DNA of 18,739 bases from Phoronis ovalis. Its lineage: Eukaryota; Phoronida; Phoronidae. The translations under genes and the position numbers were made by a program. Below are positions 10,601-18,662 of the stretch, piece after piece. Positions within the stretch are counted from its first letter, which is position 1, and every line of letters starts with the position of its first letter. The stretch is from contig JAOXYB010017386.1 in assembly GCA_028565635.1 (NCBI GenBank), positions 1 to 18,739 on the forward strand. The letters are read 5' to 3'. Under the pieces are notes generated by a model. It ran no database searches, was not told the DNA's origin, and saw only the letters and a list, made by a program, of their open reading frames with translations.

Positions 10601-13600
10601 ACACTGGTTATTTAAATTTATTTTAATTTTTTGCTGCAACCTCAATGTATGTACAACATGTTGTATTATTGAAGCAGGACAGTTTCATATTTGATTATTG
10701 TTACATCCTGTTTTGAATTTTTTAATAAAATGCAGTACATTTAAGAACTAATCAAAACTATTTTGATGCCATGAATTCAAATCAGACTTCGTTGTAGTGT
10801 CCAGAAAAGGAACCAGAAAAATGTGAATATCTTCGTGTGTGCGTTGGTTGCAAAGAAGAAATGCAATCTTTGCAAGTGGCGAAATATCATGAAGAACAAA
10901 AGATAGATGAAATCGGACCCATCTGGCAAAAGTACATTGATGTTAGTCTGAAATTAAAAAAGACTCAGGACAAAATTGAATTCCATTTACCAAGGGTATG
11001 TTATTCACTTTACTGGATGTTACTGTAAGGCAAGTTCTTTCAACATTTAACAAGAAAAATAGATTAATTTTAAAACAATTTGAAGCCTTTAACAATTTTT
11101 TGTACGCTTTTCACATGTTACTCTTAAGCATTAACATATGTGACACACTCTTCTTTTGTAGAAAACAAGCTACATAATCTTGTAATTTATGTGTTTTCAT
11201 TATTTTTAACATTTTGGCACATGTTTAAAGTAACAATGCTTCTATGTCTGGTATTTGTAGTAATACGTAAGTACCATGTTTTAGGTAAAGGTCATTGCTT
11301 TTCTTTTAGTACCAAGTACTCATTGAAAGTATGGAAATTAAATCTGGTGCACCAAGATCCAACCCTAAGAATCAAAGTAATATACAAACATTGGCAAAAG
11401 CTGTGGTACGTAGCACACAGAGCAAGCACATTGTTTTAAAATGTTTCTTTCATAAATTTAAGTTTAACAAGTTATTTGAACATTATGATACATTAACTAG
11501 TCATGCATTTACTTGTTATAAGGTGCCATAATATTGTAAAATAATAATTATAATAGAATAATATTATTTTGTCAAATCTGAATTGTTACATTTTAACTAC
11601 AGAGAGCTTTCTGTCTTATCACAAGAATATCATCAGATTTCCTTAAAAAGACACTTCTGTTACATACTGGTGACACTGAAGGGAGACAGGTTACCGGCTG
11701 CCAATCTCTTTAATTAGACAGATATCCTAATGGATATCAGTTTTGTGGAAATATAATTGCAGATGTGTGAATTTCCAGAGCGATCTATCAGATCATTTCA
11801 CAGAGTTTGTACTTGCACTGAACAAATTAAAGAAAATAAAGCCGTCCACTGCATGTCAAGAAGTGATACTTAAAAATATGATTAGAGTAAGTATTAGGAA
11901 TGATATACATTGTGCAATGAATAAGGATTTGTTGCTAATTTTGGGTAGAAGAATGGACAACAAATGATATGCTTGCTAATGAAGAATTCTATACTACTAC
12001 TTGTACAAGTGTAAACTGAATTGTGTAGTGTCACGTGGCAACAACAAGTATATGGCTAGTACAACACGAAGTTTAAATATTTTGATTCAAGTACACACCA
12101 AGAAAATATAAGTCGTATTGTATAATTTTATAATCAGCGAATATTTAACAAACCAAAACAAGGCCGCAAATGCAAAATTACCACCGTATAGGAAACAATA
12201 CAAGAACAATATATCTTTTATTTTTGTTGTTGGAAGGCATAATAATGAACTTGTTTCATTTTTTAATAGAGTTACAGAAATATGGCATACATATTTGCAG
12301 CACTGATCGACTCGCAGTTATTTTGTTTTTTTGTATGTAGGTGATATATTTTTTGTTCTTGTGATTGTTGCTTCTGGTATGGTAAACAAGGATAATTTCT
12401 TAATTACGAAAGTCCCACAGACAGTTTAATTTTTCAAAAATAATGCTGACCCTGAGACAATTGTTTCTCACTCGTTGTACCACTTAGCACAGGTGTAACA
12501 TGACCTGAATATAACACATTTAACAAATATATTTTTGTGCCAAATAAGTGTGTATTTGTACTACAAATCTGTACCAGAAATAAGTAGAAATGCAATCTTA
12601 TTGTTCATATAAAGCCTTTTATCAATAAAAATAAATACTCTAAACATGCATCCTCTCTATTCATTTTAAGGGGTACTGCGACTATTACATGGATAACAAG
12701 TTTACATTTCAAGATTTACAACGAAGATTACAAGAAGTCACACCCTTGGAAGTACTTAATCATATTCAGGCCATTGTAGATCAAAATGTAAGTAATATTT
12801 TTACCTGCAGCACTAAACAAATTTTAGCTAACCACATAAATATAGATAAAGCGGCACCTTGAGCTTCATCAATATTGCTGACATCTGGTAGACATTGGTG
12901 AAAGCTGACTGTTATTTAGTCGTTTTTTACAGACACTACTAAGAATGTGTTATTTGCTTGTAGGCCCTTAACAGTGCTTATATGGTTATTAAGCAGTTGG
13001 CATTGGAGACTTTACTTTTGTGCGAAAAACATAAATTAACGATGGATGTGCCTCAGATCATTGGAACAGCAGAGGAGGTATAAGCAAATTAATGTGTTTA
13101 ATTTAGCAATTATATTTCAAACATTTGTCCTGTCTTAACCCAGTAAACAATAGCTTGATAGTTTTGATATTGTTGCCAGAGTAGAAGGCCTGGTAACTAA
13201 TTATTCCTTATTACTGTTTTTTGAAAAGTCGTTGAGAATGGGATATTTTTAGAAAGAACATGTATTCAATAAATGGCAGTCAGTATCACCATGTACATCA
13301 ATAGTATATTGTATGTGTGAAATAAGTTCGTCATAGTGTACCATGATAAGTATGTTGCTTTATTGAACACACAAAAGCCCTAGTAGCTAGTGATATCTGG
13401 CAGACTGTTCATATTCAAATTGTGTTATTTTGTTTTATAGGTATTTCGTGCTGAACTGAAGTCATGTATTGAAAAAAGTAGTGATAACTGGATAGAACAT
13501 GAGAAAGATATTAATGAAATGTTGAAAACACAACTTAGGGTAAATCAATAGAGATCACTTATAGTTAGGGGACTTTCAGTTACTAACCAATAGATGGCAG

Positions 13601-14111
13601 CCGAGATATCACTGGGTATCTCTGGGCCACTGCCATCTTGCAACCACTCGAAATTTGATTGGCTGTTTTACTTTGGAAGTGGTAATTACCTTGTTTAACT
13701 GAATATCTGAAGAAATTATGGTAACTTATTGTGACTACCAGAGAAGAAATGTCATACTGCATCAGTTTTTTTTGACAATTCTGATTCACAGCTCTGCCTG
13801 TCATTTTGGAGAGATAAAGGTGAATGTATTACTAGACACATTATTTTCACTGATGTGGTGAAATTCAGTTTTTTTTTATTCTGACTTTATTTTTTCAGAG
13901 TCACCGCCTTATTAAGCTGTCTAAACGTCAAACTGAAATACAAGGTGTACAACATGTAAGAGGTCACATGCTAAAACGTGTAGAAAAAGTTTTGGAATCA
14001 GTGAAATTGCAAATGGCTGCCAAATGCTCCCACAGTCAATTTCAGCTGTCTAAAGATAGTTTGGAAACTTTACATAATCGTATTCTTGAAGTTATTGTTA
14101 TCGAAGCTTAA
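7474..14111 (+). CDS. Two-FYVE rabenosyn/Pep7-like endosomal protein (12 exons)
   Basis: Exons: 7474-7600, 7931-8127, 9279-9406, 9572-9695, 10232-10444, 10798-10995, 11310-11405, 11779-11886, 12671-12787, 12964-13077, 13441-13539, 13899-14111; 1734 nt, 577 residues. FYVE 1 spans about 49-113: Cys 58, 63, 76, 79, 84, 87, 110, 113, and the PI3P-binding RKHHCR at 72-77. FYVE 2 spans about 200-281: Cys 200, 203, 217, 220, 225, 228, 278, 281, with KKHHCT at 213-218 and RVC at 276-278. Residues 304-413 are helical and match the order seen after the FYVE finger of rabenosyn-5; 421-455 could be the Rab-binding hairpin. The family binds PI3P on early endosomes and links Rab GTPases to Vps45-driven fusion. 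An upstream in-frame ATG at 7462 would add four residues; 7474 has ACC before it. Two fingers match yeast Pep7/Vac1. Family assignment is by eye. Confidence 0.85.
7931..8127 (+). CDS. FYVE gene exon 2 (most of FYVE 1)
   Basis: Acceptor TTTCCAG, residues 43-108. Contains W49 of the WxxD motif (here WKPS, the Asp missing), Cys 58 and 63 (C-x4-C, two residues wider than the usual C-x2-C), RKHHCRRCG at 72-80 and Cys 84/87. The donor is AAG|GTGCAG, a weak site but the only one that keeps the frame into KVC-x2-C of exon 3. Confidence 0.9.
8140..8677 (+). repeat. Three tandem ~180-bp units in intron 2
   Basis: Units run at about 8140-8320, 8321-8502 and 8503-8677. Each contains GGCATCACTCAGCATAAAA (GGCGTCAC in copy 3), then CATAGCACATGATAT, TTTCAAGAATTTTAGT and GGAGACCAGACTT. 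Copies 1 and 2 are nearly identical; copy 3 has small internal deletions and an insertion. The array starts a dozen bases after the exon 2 donor. The minus-strand frame at 8437-8619 is a by-product. Confidence 0.92.
8678..9278. other. Remainder of intron 2
   Basis: Two overlapping frames of 73-78 codons on opposite strands (8851-9110) lack homology I recognise and sit inside the intron. TGGCATCACTCA, the core of the ~180-bp unit, recurs here in inverted orientation near 8953-8965. Confidence 0.5.
9279..9406 (+). CDS. FYVE gene exon 3 (end of FYVE 1)
   Basis: Acceptor AATATAG. Starts with V-C-K-D-C, which closes FYVE 1 (Cys 110 and 113; the RVC Arg is Lys 108). Continues into a charged helix (ITDEFKHYKKRNHQIRDKL). 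Donor ACAG|GTACAT, phase 2. Residues 109-150 plus two bases. Confidence 0.92.
9572..9695 (+). CDS. FYVE gene exon 4 (inter-finger helix)
   Basis: Acceptor TTCTTGTAG, residues 151-192. Encodes the helical linker (AECNRLISGFKDNLGKRLSG) and TPDWQ at 182-186, comparable to the helix and W-containing segment that precede the FYVE finger in rabenosyn-5. Donor CCT|GTATGC, phase 0. Confidence 0.9.
9696..10231. other. Intron 4
   Basis: No feature recognised. A minus-strand open frame of 86 codons at 9904-10164 starts at TTG, not ATG, and has no family I recognise. Confidence 0.6.
10232..10444 (+). CDS. FYVE gene exon 5 (first part of FYVE 2)
   Basis: Acceptor TTCTCTAG, residues 193-263. Contains C-x2-C at 200/203, KKHHCTVCG at 213-221 and C-x2-C at 225/228, followed by an Asp/Asn-rich insert (DEETQNHDKSNNN). 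Donor GGT|GTAAGT, phase 0. Confidence 0.93.
10798..10995 (+). CDS. FYVE gene exon 6 (end of FYVE 2, helical start)
   Basis: Acceptor CGTTGTAG, residues 264-329. LRVCVGC at 275-281 closes FYVE 2. Then an amphipathic helix from about 304 (PIWQKYIDVSLKLKKTQDKI), corresponding to the helix after the finger in rabenosyn-5. Donor AGG|GTATGT, phase 0. Confidence 0.93.
11310..11405 (+). CDS. FYVE gene exon 7
   Basis: Acceptor TTCTTTTAG, residues 330-361. YQVLIESM continues the helix begun in exon 6; the remainder is a polar linker (SGAPRSNPKNQSN). Donor GTG|GTACGT, phase 0. Confidence 0.85.
11567..11652 (-). repeat. Diverged second copy of the 4166-4304 foldback family
   Basis: Read on the minus strand, CTGATGA (11636-11630), TCTTGTGA, ACAGAAAGCTCTC (ending at 11602) and ATTCAGATTTGAC match the loop and right arm of copy 1, with a T-rich match upstream of CTGATGA as well. 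The long arms are not preserved. Lies in intron 7. Confidence 0.65.
11779..11886 (+). CDS. FYVE gene exon 8
   Basis: Acceptor ATTTCCAG, residues 362-397. SDLSDHFTEFVLALNKLKKI matches in position and pattern the short helix (SDLRVEVQKVYELIDAL) of rabenosyn-5. A nearer AG at 11761-11762 would shift the frame, so it is rejected. Donor AGA|GTAAGT, phase 0. Confidence 0.88.
11887..12670. other. Intron 8
   Basis: 784 bp of A/T-rich sequence; nothing recognised. The plus-strand frame at 12118-12306 has no splice support. Confidence 0.6.
12671..12787 (+). CDS. FYVE gene exon 9
   Basis: Acceptor ATTTTAAG (AAG, weaker than usual), residues 398-436. Encodes a Tyr-rich turn (GYCDYYMDN), then QDLQRRLQEV and TPLEVLNHIQAIVDQ, the start of the possible Rab-binding helical hairpin. 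Donor AAT|GTAAGT, phase 0. Confidence 0.88.
12964..13077 (+). CDS. FYVE gene exon 10
   Basis: Acceptor TTGCTTGTAG, residues 437-474. ALNSAYMVIKQLALETLLLC completes the helical hairpin begun in exon 9. Donor GAG|GTATAA, phase 0. Confidence 0.88.
13441..13539 (+). CDS. FYVE gene exon 11
   Basis: Acceptor TGTTTTATAG, residues 475-507: a highly charged helix (VFRAELKSCIEKSSDNWIEH). Donor AGG|GTAAAT, phase 0. Confidence 0.87.
13899..14111 (+). CDS. FYVE gene exon 12 (stop TAA)
   Basis: Acceptor TATTTTTTCAG, residues 508-577, stop at 14109-14111. Basic start (SHRLIKLSKRQTEI) followed by coiled-coil-like heptads (LKRVEKVLESVKLQ; LETLHNRILEVIVIEA). There is no NPF motif, unlike the long vertebrate rabenosyn-5 tail; the protein is closer in length to yeast Pep7. 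Confidence 0.9.
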   Translation, partial: SHRLIKLSKRQTEIQGVQHVRGHMLKRVEKVLESVKLQMAAKCSHSQFQLSKDSLETLHNRILEVIVIEA

Positions 14112-14643
14112 AACTTGTAGCATATAGGCTTATTTCAAAATAATGTAGTGTTATATTACAAAATATATTACAAGTTTACAGATTACATTTTTAATGTACT
14201 TTGATTAATGTAAGTTTATCAATTTTATATGCTCTGTTTTACTTGGACCAATGCCCAAAGTATTGTGCAAAAGTTGAAAGGTATATACCTATAATTATTT
14301 CTGGCACCAAATTTGTTAATCTCAATATGTAATATGAAATATTTTTGGAATTGATGGATTTGTAAATGCCATCAACTTCTACGGTCATTTCATATTTGTT
14401 TAAAATTAATTATAGATGTTTTTTTAAATTTAGGGATATTCAACAGAAACATTTTGATTTTTTTCAGTTGCAGAAGTTAAGTATATACATCAAATGCTGC
14501 CAGAATAATTTTAGTAACACTTTCTCTTATATAGATAATCAGAGTGTGTGCAAGCTAGTTCATGGCATAACGTATCATTTTATATTTTTATAATTTTGTA
14601 GACCTGAATTTAAAAATTACATACAAAAGAACAAAAATTCCAA

Positions 14644-14657
14644 AATAAAATAATAAA
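14644..14657 (+). terminator. Polyadenylation signals of the FYVE gene
   Basis: Two AATAAA hexamers at 14644-14649 and 14652-14657, about 530 nt after the stop codon. They are the first canonical signals downstream, which would give a 3' UTR of roughly 560 nt. Confidence 0.55.
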
Positions 14658-15189
14658 AAAGATGTCAATTGTTGTTTAACAAATATAAGTCATAAATAGG
14701 CAGTAGCTCTCACTTAAAATGTTTTTTGTGACACCAAAAAGTTCGAAAATAGTAGGCCGATATAACAATGTCTGTGTTCATGCAATTTAAAAAATGCCTT
14801 TTGACGTCTAAATTACCCTACCTCATGGATGTCAAAGCTTTAGTAACATCTCTAATCGCCTACAAGATATTGTCTCCTCCAAATGGAAAAATAAATACAA
14901 AACCAAGAAGCCTCCTGCCTATGACATCAATGCTACCCAGGCAATCCTAATATTAAATTGACATGCAATAGGTTGCGTAAGTGTTCAAGAAAACAATCGA
15001 ACCCATAATTCCGTGTTTTGTGAATGAATCCTGCGCACGAAATTGTTGGAACATACGATTCATTCAACAGAGGTGGCTCAGTCCACAGTTCCAGGTGTAT
15101 TTTAGTGACATTCCAAGAAACAATTGAATATAATTATATATACATGATGGCGATAAGGGTTTTGGGGTAGTGGGATCTGCTAAGTGCGA
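14658..15189. other. Convergent intergenic spacer
   Basis: No gene recognised. A 49-codon open frame at 14812-14961 (plus) is protein-like (NRLQDIVSSKWKNKYKTKKP) but has neither start codon nor splice partner. It may be a gene or transposon fragment. Confidence 0.45.
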
Positions 15190-15376
15190 GCAGCGAGCAT
15201 TATCTTTTGGCGACCATTTTTTTAGGTTTTTTTTTTTTAACTTGCTGCGAAGCATTTTCTTTTGGCGACCATGTTTTTTTTGCTTGTTTTTTCTTTTAAC
15301 TTGTTGCGTTTTTTTGCTTGTTAATTTTTGAGTGCGAGCGTTGCACCCTGGGGGGACCCCATACCCCCTCATGCAT
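15190..15376 (+). repeat. T-rich tandem duplication ending in a GGGGGGACCCC patch
   Basis: GCATTATCTTTTGGCGACCA at 15197 recurs as GCATTTTCTTTTGGCGACCA at 15252, period 55, each followed by a poly-T run and AACTTGCTGCG or AACTTGTTGCG. The block closes with GTGCGAGCGTTGCACC and CTGGGGGGACCCC. The Lys-rich minus-strand frame at 15064-15372 is simply the poly-T read backwards. Confidence 0.7.
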
Positions 15377-15714
15377 AAGGTACCACATGCTAATAAAGTA
15401 AAGAAGATGCACTTTTTCTCTCTTTACAAATAATACGTGCACACTTGATTAGACATTTCACATAATTCACTAAAATTTTACCTCAACCAATGAAAATGCC
15501 TAAAATTTGGTACAGGATAACTGTATACACATTTTAATATGGAGAAAGTGTATATTAAGTACATTGTTTATGTACTTGTATTATGCACGGAAATCAAAAA
15601 TAAATTTGCACAATGTTAGCTTAATTTACCATTTCTTTTGTGCAATTTAAGAACAAAAACCTGTGAGACATAAGGTGCCATTTTCTATTTTGTAGCGTAC
15701 ATTTTGAAATTAAC

Positions 15715-15720
15715 TTTATT
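15715..15720 (-). terminator. Polyadenylation signal of the hydrolase gene
   Basis: AATAAA on the minus strand (TTTATT on plus), about 170 nt past the stop codon at 15891. Confidence 0.5.
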
Positions 15721-15890
15721 GAGTAGGCCTACACGCTTTTTGTAATAACATAATTGCAATATTGTACTAAAAAGTTATCAGTTATTATCATTCAGAAACA
15801 GTCTCGGCTAACAGATTTAAAGTTATGCATGTCACTGACATATTTCTCCTGATACTGTGATGAATAACCGCAATAAAATATTTGCAAACT

Positions 15891-16072
15891 TCAGTCGTAG
15901 TAAAGTGTTTTTTTTAGCACCCAATATCCGACTATGCAGCCAAACAGCAGTAACATTACTGATATTGGGTCGCGTTCTTCATGATTTGGCATACCACCTT
16001 CTGCTTTGTTCATCTCTATAATGAAATTTGCGGCGCCGCGGAACATTTTCTGACTTGTCTTTTTAAAAATTC
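15891..16072 (-). CDS. Hydrolase last exon with C-terminal hydrophobic tail
   Basis: Acceptor TTTTTTAAAG at 16073, phase 1, stop TGA at 15893-15891. PG-IFKKTSQKMFRGAANFIIEM fits the last helix of the fold. After an acidic linker (NHEERD) comes ISVMLLLFGCIVGYWVL, then KKTLYYD. The alternative is no splice at 16632, with a stop after only eight more codons (RLSSIQ), which would drop the last helix; the spliced form fits the family better. Confidence 0.7.
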
Positions 16073-18381
16073 CTTTAAAAAATTCAAAGAAAGTAAAAAT
16101 TCAGAAGATCTCGTGCACTGAACTTACTTAATTACCCTTTATCAATAAAGAAAGTGCACTTATTAGTGGAAAACTTGTGAGTTCCTTTTTTATCTTTCTT
16201 TTTATTTTCCAAAATACCTCTGGGGTTCAATCTAAGTAAACTCAGATGTTGTGTTCCGCTTCGTATTAATATATTGAATAAGCTCTACGTGAAAGTAGTT
16301 GCATATTCTCCCGCCAGGTGGCGCTGGTGCTCGTAGTTTTTAATGCTACATCAAGTGAAGCATAGATTTTGATAACGGCATATAAGAGACACCTAGTACG
16401 AAAATATGGAACTACCTTTTTTAGTAAAGTATTATAATTATATTAAATACGAAGCGGAACACAACATCTGAGTTTACTTAGATTCTGCGGTTGTAATCTC
16501 AAAGCTTTTTTTATGACTACAAGTAAAAGACGTAATTAACTAAATTTGTGACAAGAAAACAGAGCATTAGTATACAGAAATGTAAGTACATGCACTATAC
16601 AAAATGAAACTACTGTATACTACTTAGTCTACCTGGAAGATGCCACGGCATATGGATCGTGTTGTTGAAGTAAATCATTTTCATCTTTACACCTGCGTCA
16701 GTCAGCTTTTCAGAATACTCTGAAATGACAGAACAATAAGATACTTTCGACTATTTACAGTATAAGATAAAAAATTAACAATCTCAGCTCGAGTTATGAA
16801 ATAATATAGTGTATAAGTGTAAATATAGTATTAATTCTACATTGGTGGTGAATATGAAATCAAAACATTGCTTTCGTCCATCTGTTACAGTACATGGAAT
16901 AGCAGTTGATAGAAAAACCAGACACAGGTTGCTTCTACAGTCTTGTACAGTGGAAAGTGACGCGTCAACTTCTATCGTCAAGTATTATGTCACTGTTTCA
17001 GTAAAATACCTATTCCTTCATCTCTCAATGGATCACTTCCTGTGATCATTATGACAGCTGGAGGCACTTTATCAAATGTCTTCCGGAGGAGAGGAGCTGC
17101 TCGGATATTGTTCACATATGACAAATCCGGTAACCACAGTTCACGGTACCTGTATATTCAAGTATATCAATATACAATTGTCTGTAAAACTATTCTATTA
17201 TTCAAGAGTTGTAGTTAGAAGTAAATGTAAAATATTTCATCACAATTGAAATAACTTACAGGGCTATGTCCCTTTATTTCAACAAAAAGATAGATAATTT
17301 TACATAAGGATGTATGCAATTTTCCCTGGTCCCCTAAAAATCATGCACTCCTGTAAAATAGGTGTGGTTTTTGGAAAAATACCGTCAATCCAATTTACTG
17401 CTATTCCAGTGAGTGTCTTAAGCATTGTATAGCTCTGGAACGTGTTAAATATCCTATAAATGTTAGGATGTAAGTGTAAATTGTAATTAAAAGTACACTA
17501 TGACAGCTCTAGTGCTGATGACAGATACATAATTTGTACTTGCTTACCAAAGTAAACGCCCTAAAGTTAGGAAATATCCTTCTTTAAATTTTTGAATTGA
17601 TGCTTGGTCAAATCTTACATCAACATTGGGATACACTAGTATCTAAAATAAAATAGAAGTTCACCAACTATTAAATTATACACGAAATCTGTGTACAGTA
17701 TTTTTGAAATTGAACATATTTCCTTCAGAATGGAGCTGAATCCCGGGGGGTACTCAAGGTATTTTGTGGTGGGGGTGTGCAGCCCAGTTGAAAATTTTGG
17801 ATATGGATTGTATACTTCTTACTGTATTTTTTTGGGTTGCTACCGTAAAGAAATTCAAAAATTTGGATTGCTACCTGCTGCTTACAGCAAATAATTTGAA
17901 TTAATTTTAGGTTTGTATCCATAAAACGATTTTTGGAATTTGGTTTGTATCAGTCAGTTTGCGTGAAAATGGATTGCTACTCAAATATTTTAAAATTTTG
18001 GATTGCTAACCTTATATTTCACAAAATTTGAATGTAACAGCACTGATGCATTTGTTGCACTTCTGAATATCGAATAAAAAATGTGTGAAACAGCAGAAAC
18101 AGATTAGAGCTATATTGTTACCGACTTCCAATGTATTAAAAACGTTTTTATTTATTCCCTGTTTCCAGCTGGTGTTAGATATTTCGTACTGTGTTGAACG
18201 TAAATCTTGCATTTCTCTTTCCCTCTGGTCGAATTTAGGTTCAAATGTAACAATAAATTATCATAAAAAGTATTTTTGCAATTAACCTGAAAATCCACTC
18301 CATCCACGTCATGTACTATGCTTGCAGCAATGTTCCCTCCTGCACTGTCCCCCATTACTCCAACCTTACTTTTAGCGCCAC
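15891..18381 (-). CDS. AADAC/HSL-type alpha/beta hydrolase, 3' five exons (partial)
   Basis: Exons in order of translation: 18381-18287, 17642-17548, 17149-17010, 16719-16633, 16072-15891; 198 complete codons, all phases agree. The family hydrolyses esters of lipids, sterols or arylacetamides with a Ser-Asp-His triad. Numbering from the first complete codon: GDSAGGN at 10-16 gives the nucleophile Ser 12, SDPLRDEG at 101-108 gives Asp 102, and NNTIH at 128-132 gives His 132. Hallmark segments include ILVYPNVD at 32-39, RAAPLL, VPPAVIMITGSDPL and SEKLTDAGVK. The oxyanion HGG motif is not in the window, so 5' exons lie beyond 18,739 or in unsupported sequence. The C-terminus has a hydrophobic segment (about 175-191) after the catalytic domain. 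Close to arylacetamide deacetylase-like proteins; substrate cannot be told. Confidence 0.88.
16229..16484. mobile_element. MITE-like element with 45-bp terminal inverted repeats
   Basis: The arm 16229-16273 begins AATCTAAGTAAACTCAGATG; the arm 16439-16484 is its reverse complement with one extra base. Total 256 bp, no coding capacity. It lies in the last intron of the hydrolase gene. A clear target-site duplication was not found. Confidence 0.85.
16311..16326 (+). promoter_or_regulatory. CTCF-like motif inside the MITE
   Basis: CCGCCAGGTGGCGCTG matches the core of the vertebrate CTCF consensus (CCACCAGGGGGCGCTA) at 13 of 16 positions. It is also nearly palindromic (CGCCA-GG-TGGCG), so it may simply be part of the transposon sequence. 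Confidence 0.35.
16633..16719 (-). CDS. Hydrolase exon with the catalytic His
   Basis: Acceptor TCATTTCAG, donor CCAG|GTAGAC, in phase 1 and out phase 1. Encodes EYSEKLTDAGVKMKMIYFNN, then TIHMPWHLP. Relatives usually have H-G-F; here the His is followed by M-P-W. Confidence 0.9.
17010..17149 (-). CDS. Hydrolase exon with the catalytic Asp
   Basis: Acceptor ATATACAG, donor ATAG|GTATTT. Begins YRELWLPDLSYVNNIRAAPL and ends in MITGSDPLRDEGI. The stretch between the W of the lid region and RAAPLL is about 20 residues, much shorter than in human AADAC and closer to bacterial and plant members of the family. Confidence 0.92.
17548..17642 (-). CDS. Hydrolase exon with the ILVYPNVD strand
   Basis: Acceptor TTTATTTTAG, donor TTTG|GTAAGC, phase 0 in, phase 2 out. 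ILVYPNVDVRFDQASIQKFK corresponds to the LIYPALQ strand and following loop in AADAC; GYFLTLGRLLW corresponds to its FLFLSKSLMVRFW. Confidence 0.92.
17738..18010 (+). repeat. GGGGGGTACTC repeat with ~30-bp degenerate units
   Basis: Begins CCCGGGGGGTACTCAAGGTA and GGTGGGGGTGTGCAGCCC, then variants of TTTGGATTGCTAC near 17812, 17834, 17864, 17910, 17942, 17971 and 18000, spaced mostly 29-32 bp. Repeats of this style are scattered through several marine invertebrate genomes (from memory). It lies in the intron between the GDSAGG exon and the next exon. Confidence 0.6.
18287..18381 (-). CDS. Hydrolase exon with the nucleophile elbow GDSAGG
   Basis: Acceptor TTTATGGTGCAG at 18382, phase 1, donor TTTCAG|GTTAAT. 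Encodes GAKSKVGVMGDSAGGNIAAS and HDVDGVDFQ. The reading frame stays open upstream to 18523 (includes LLFYGAGG), so an acceptor near 18400 (TGCAAG) is possible. The rest of that upstream frame is not family-like. Confidence 0.92.
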
Positions 18382-18661
18382 CTGCACCATAAAAAAGCAG
18401 CCTTGCAGAACACATTAACACCAACCAATTCTCAATGTACTTGGTACAGTAATCAAGTTTAAATAATGTGAATGCATAATCTTTAAGGAATATGTGTACC
18501 AACCAGTCTATACTGAGCAACATTCTTATAGAAATAATAGACTATTTGCATGCAGTTTGTGGTGATCTTTAGGGAGACATTAGTTGCAAACTCGAACGTT
18601 CGTGAACAAACACATTAGGTGAATAACTGTGCGATAGCGCGGAGAATTCATGAAAAGAAGC
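18382..18661. other. Intron of the hydrolase gene
   Basis: No supported exon. A minus-strand stretch near 18515 reads NVAQYRLVGTHIP before a TAA, vaguely like the YRLxPEHxFP segment that should lie upstream in this family, but PEH is missing and the frame breaks. Confidence 0.4.
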
Positions 18662-18662
18662 A

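Noticed and set aside
13592-13638. Nested inverted repeats AGATGGCAG/CTGCCATCT and GAGATA/TATCTC in intron 11
   Set aside because: Short and interrupted stems; not enough for a structured RNA or mobile element call.
15064-15372. 102-codon Lys-rich minus-strand frame
   Set aside because: The Lys content comes from poly-T runs within a tandem duplication; not a plausible gene.
16809-17045. 78-codon plus-strand frame over the hydrolase exons
   Set aside because: Antisense shadow of an intron and of the exon carrying DPLRDEG.
18382-18523. Upstream extension of the GDSAGG frame, and NVAQYRLVGTHIP near 18515
   Set aside because: The extension does not resemble the family segment that should precede GDSAGG, and the YRL-like peptide lacks PEH and is cut by TAA. 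Better read as intron; the missing exons are probably beyond the window.
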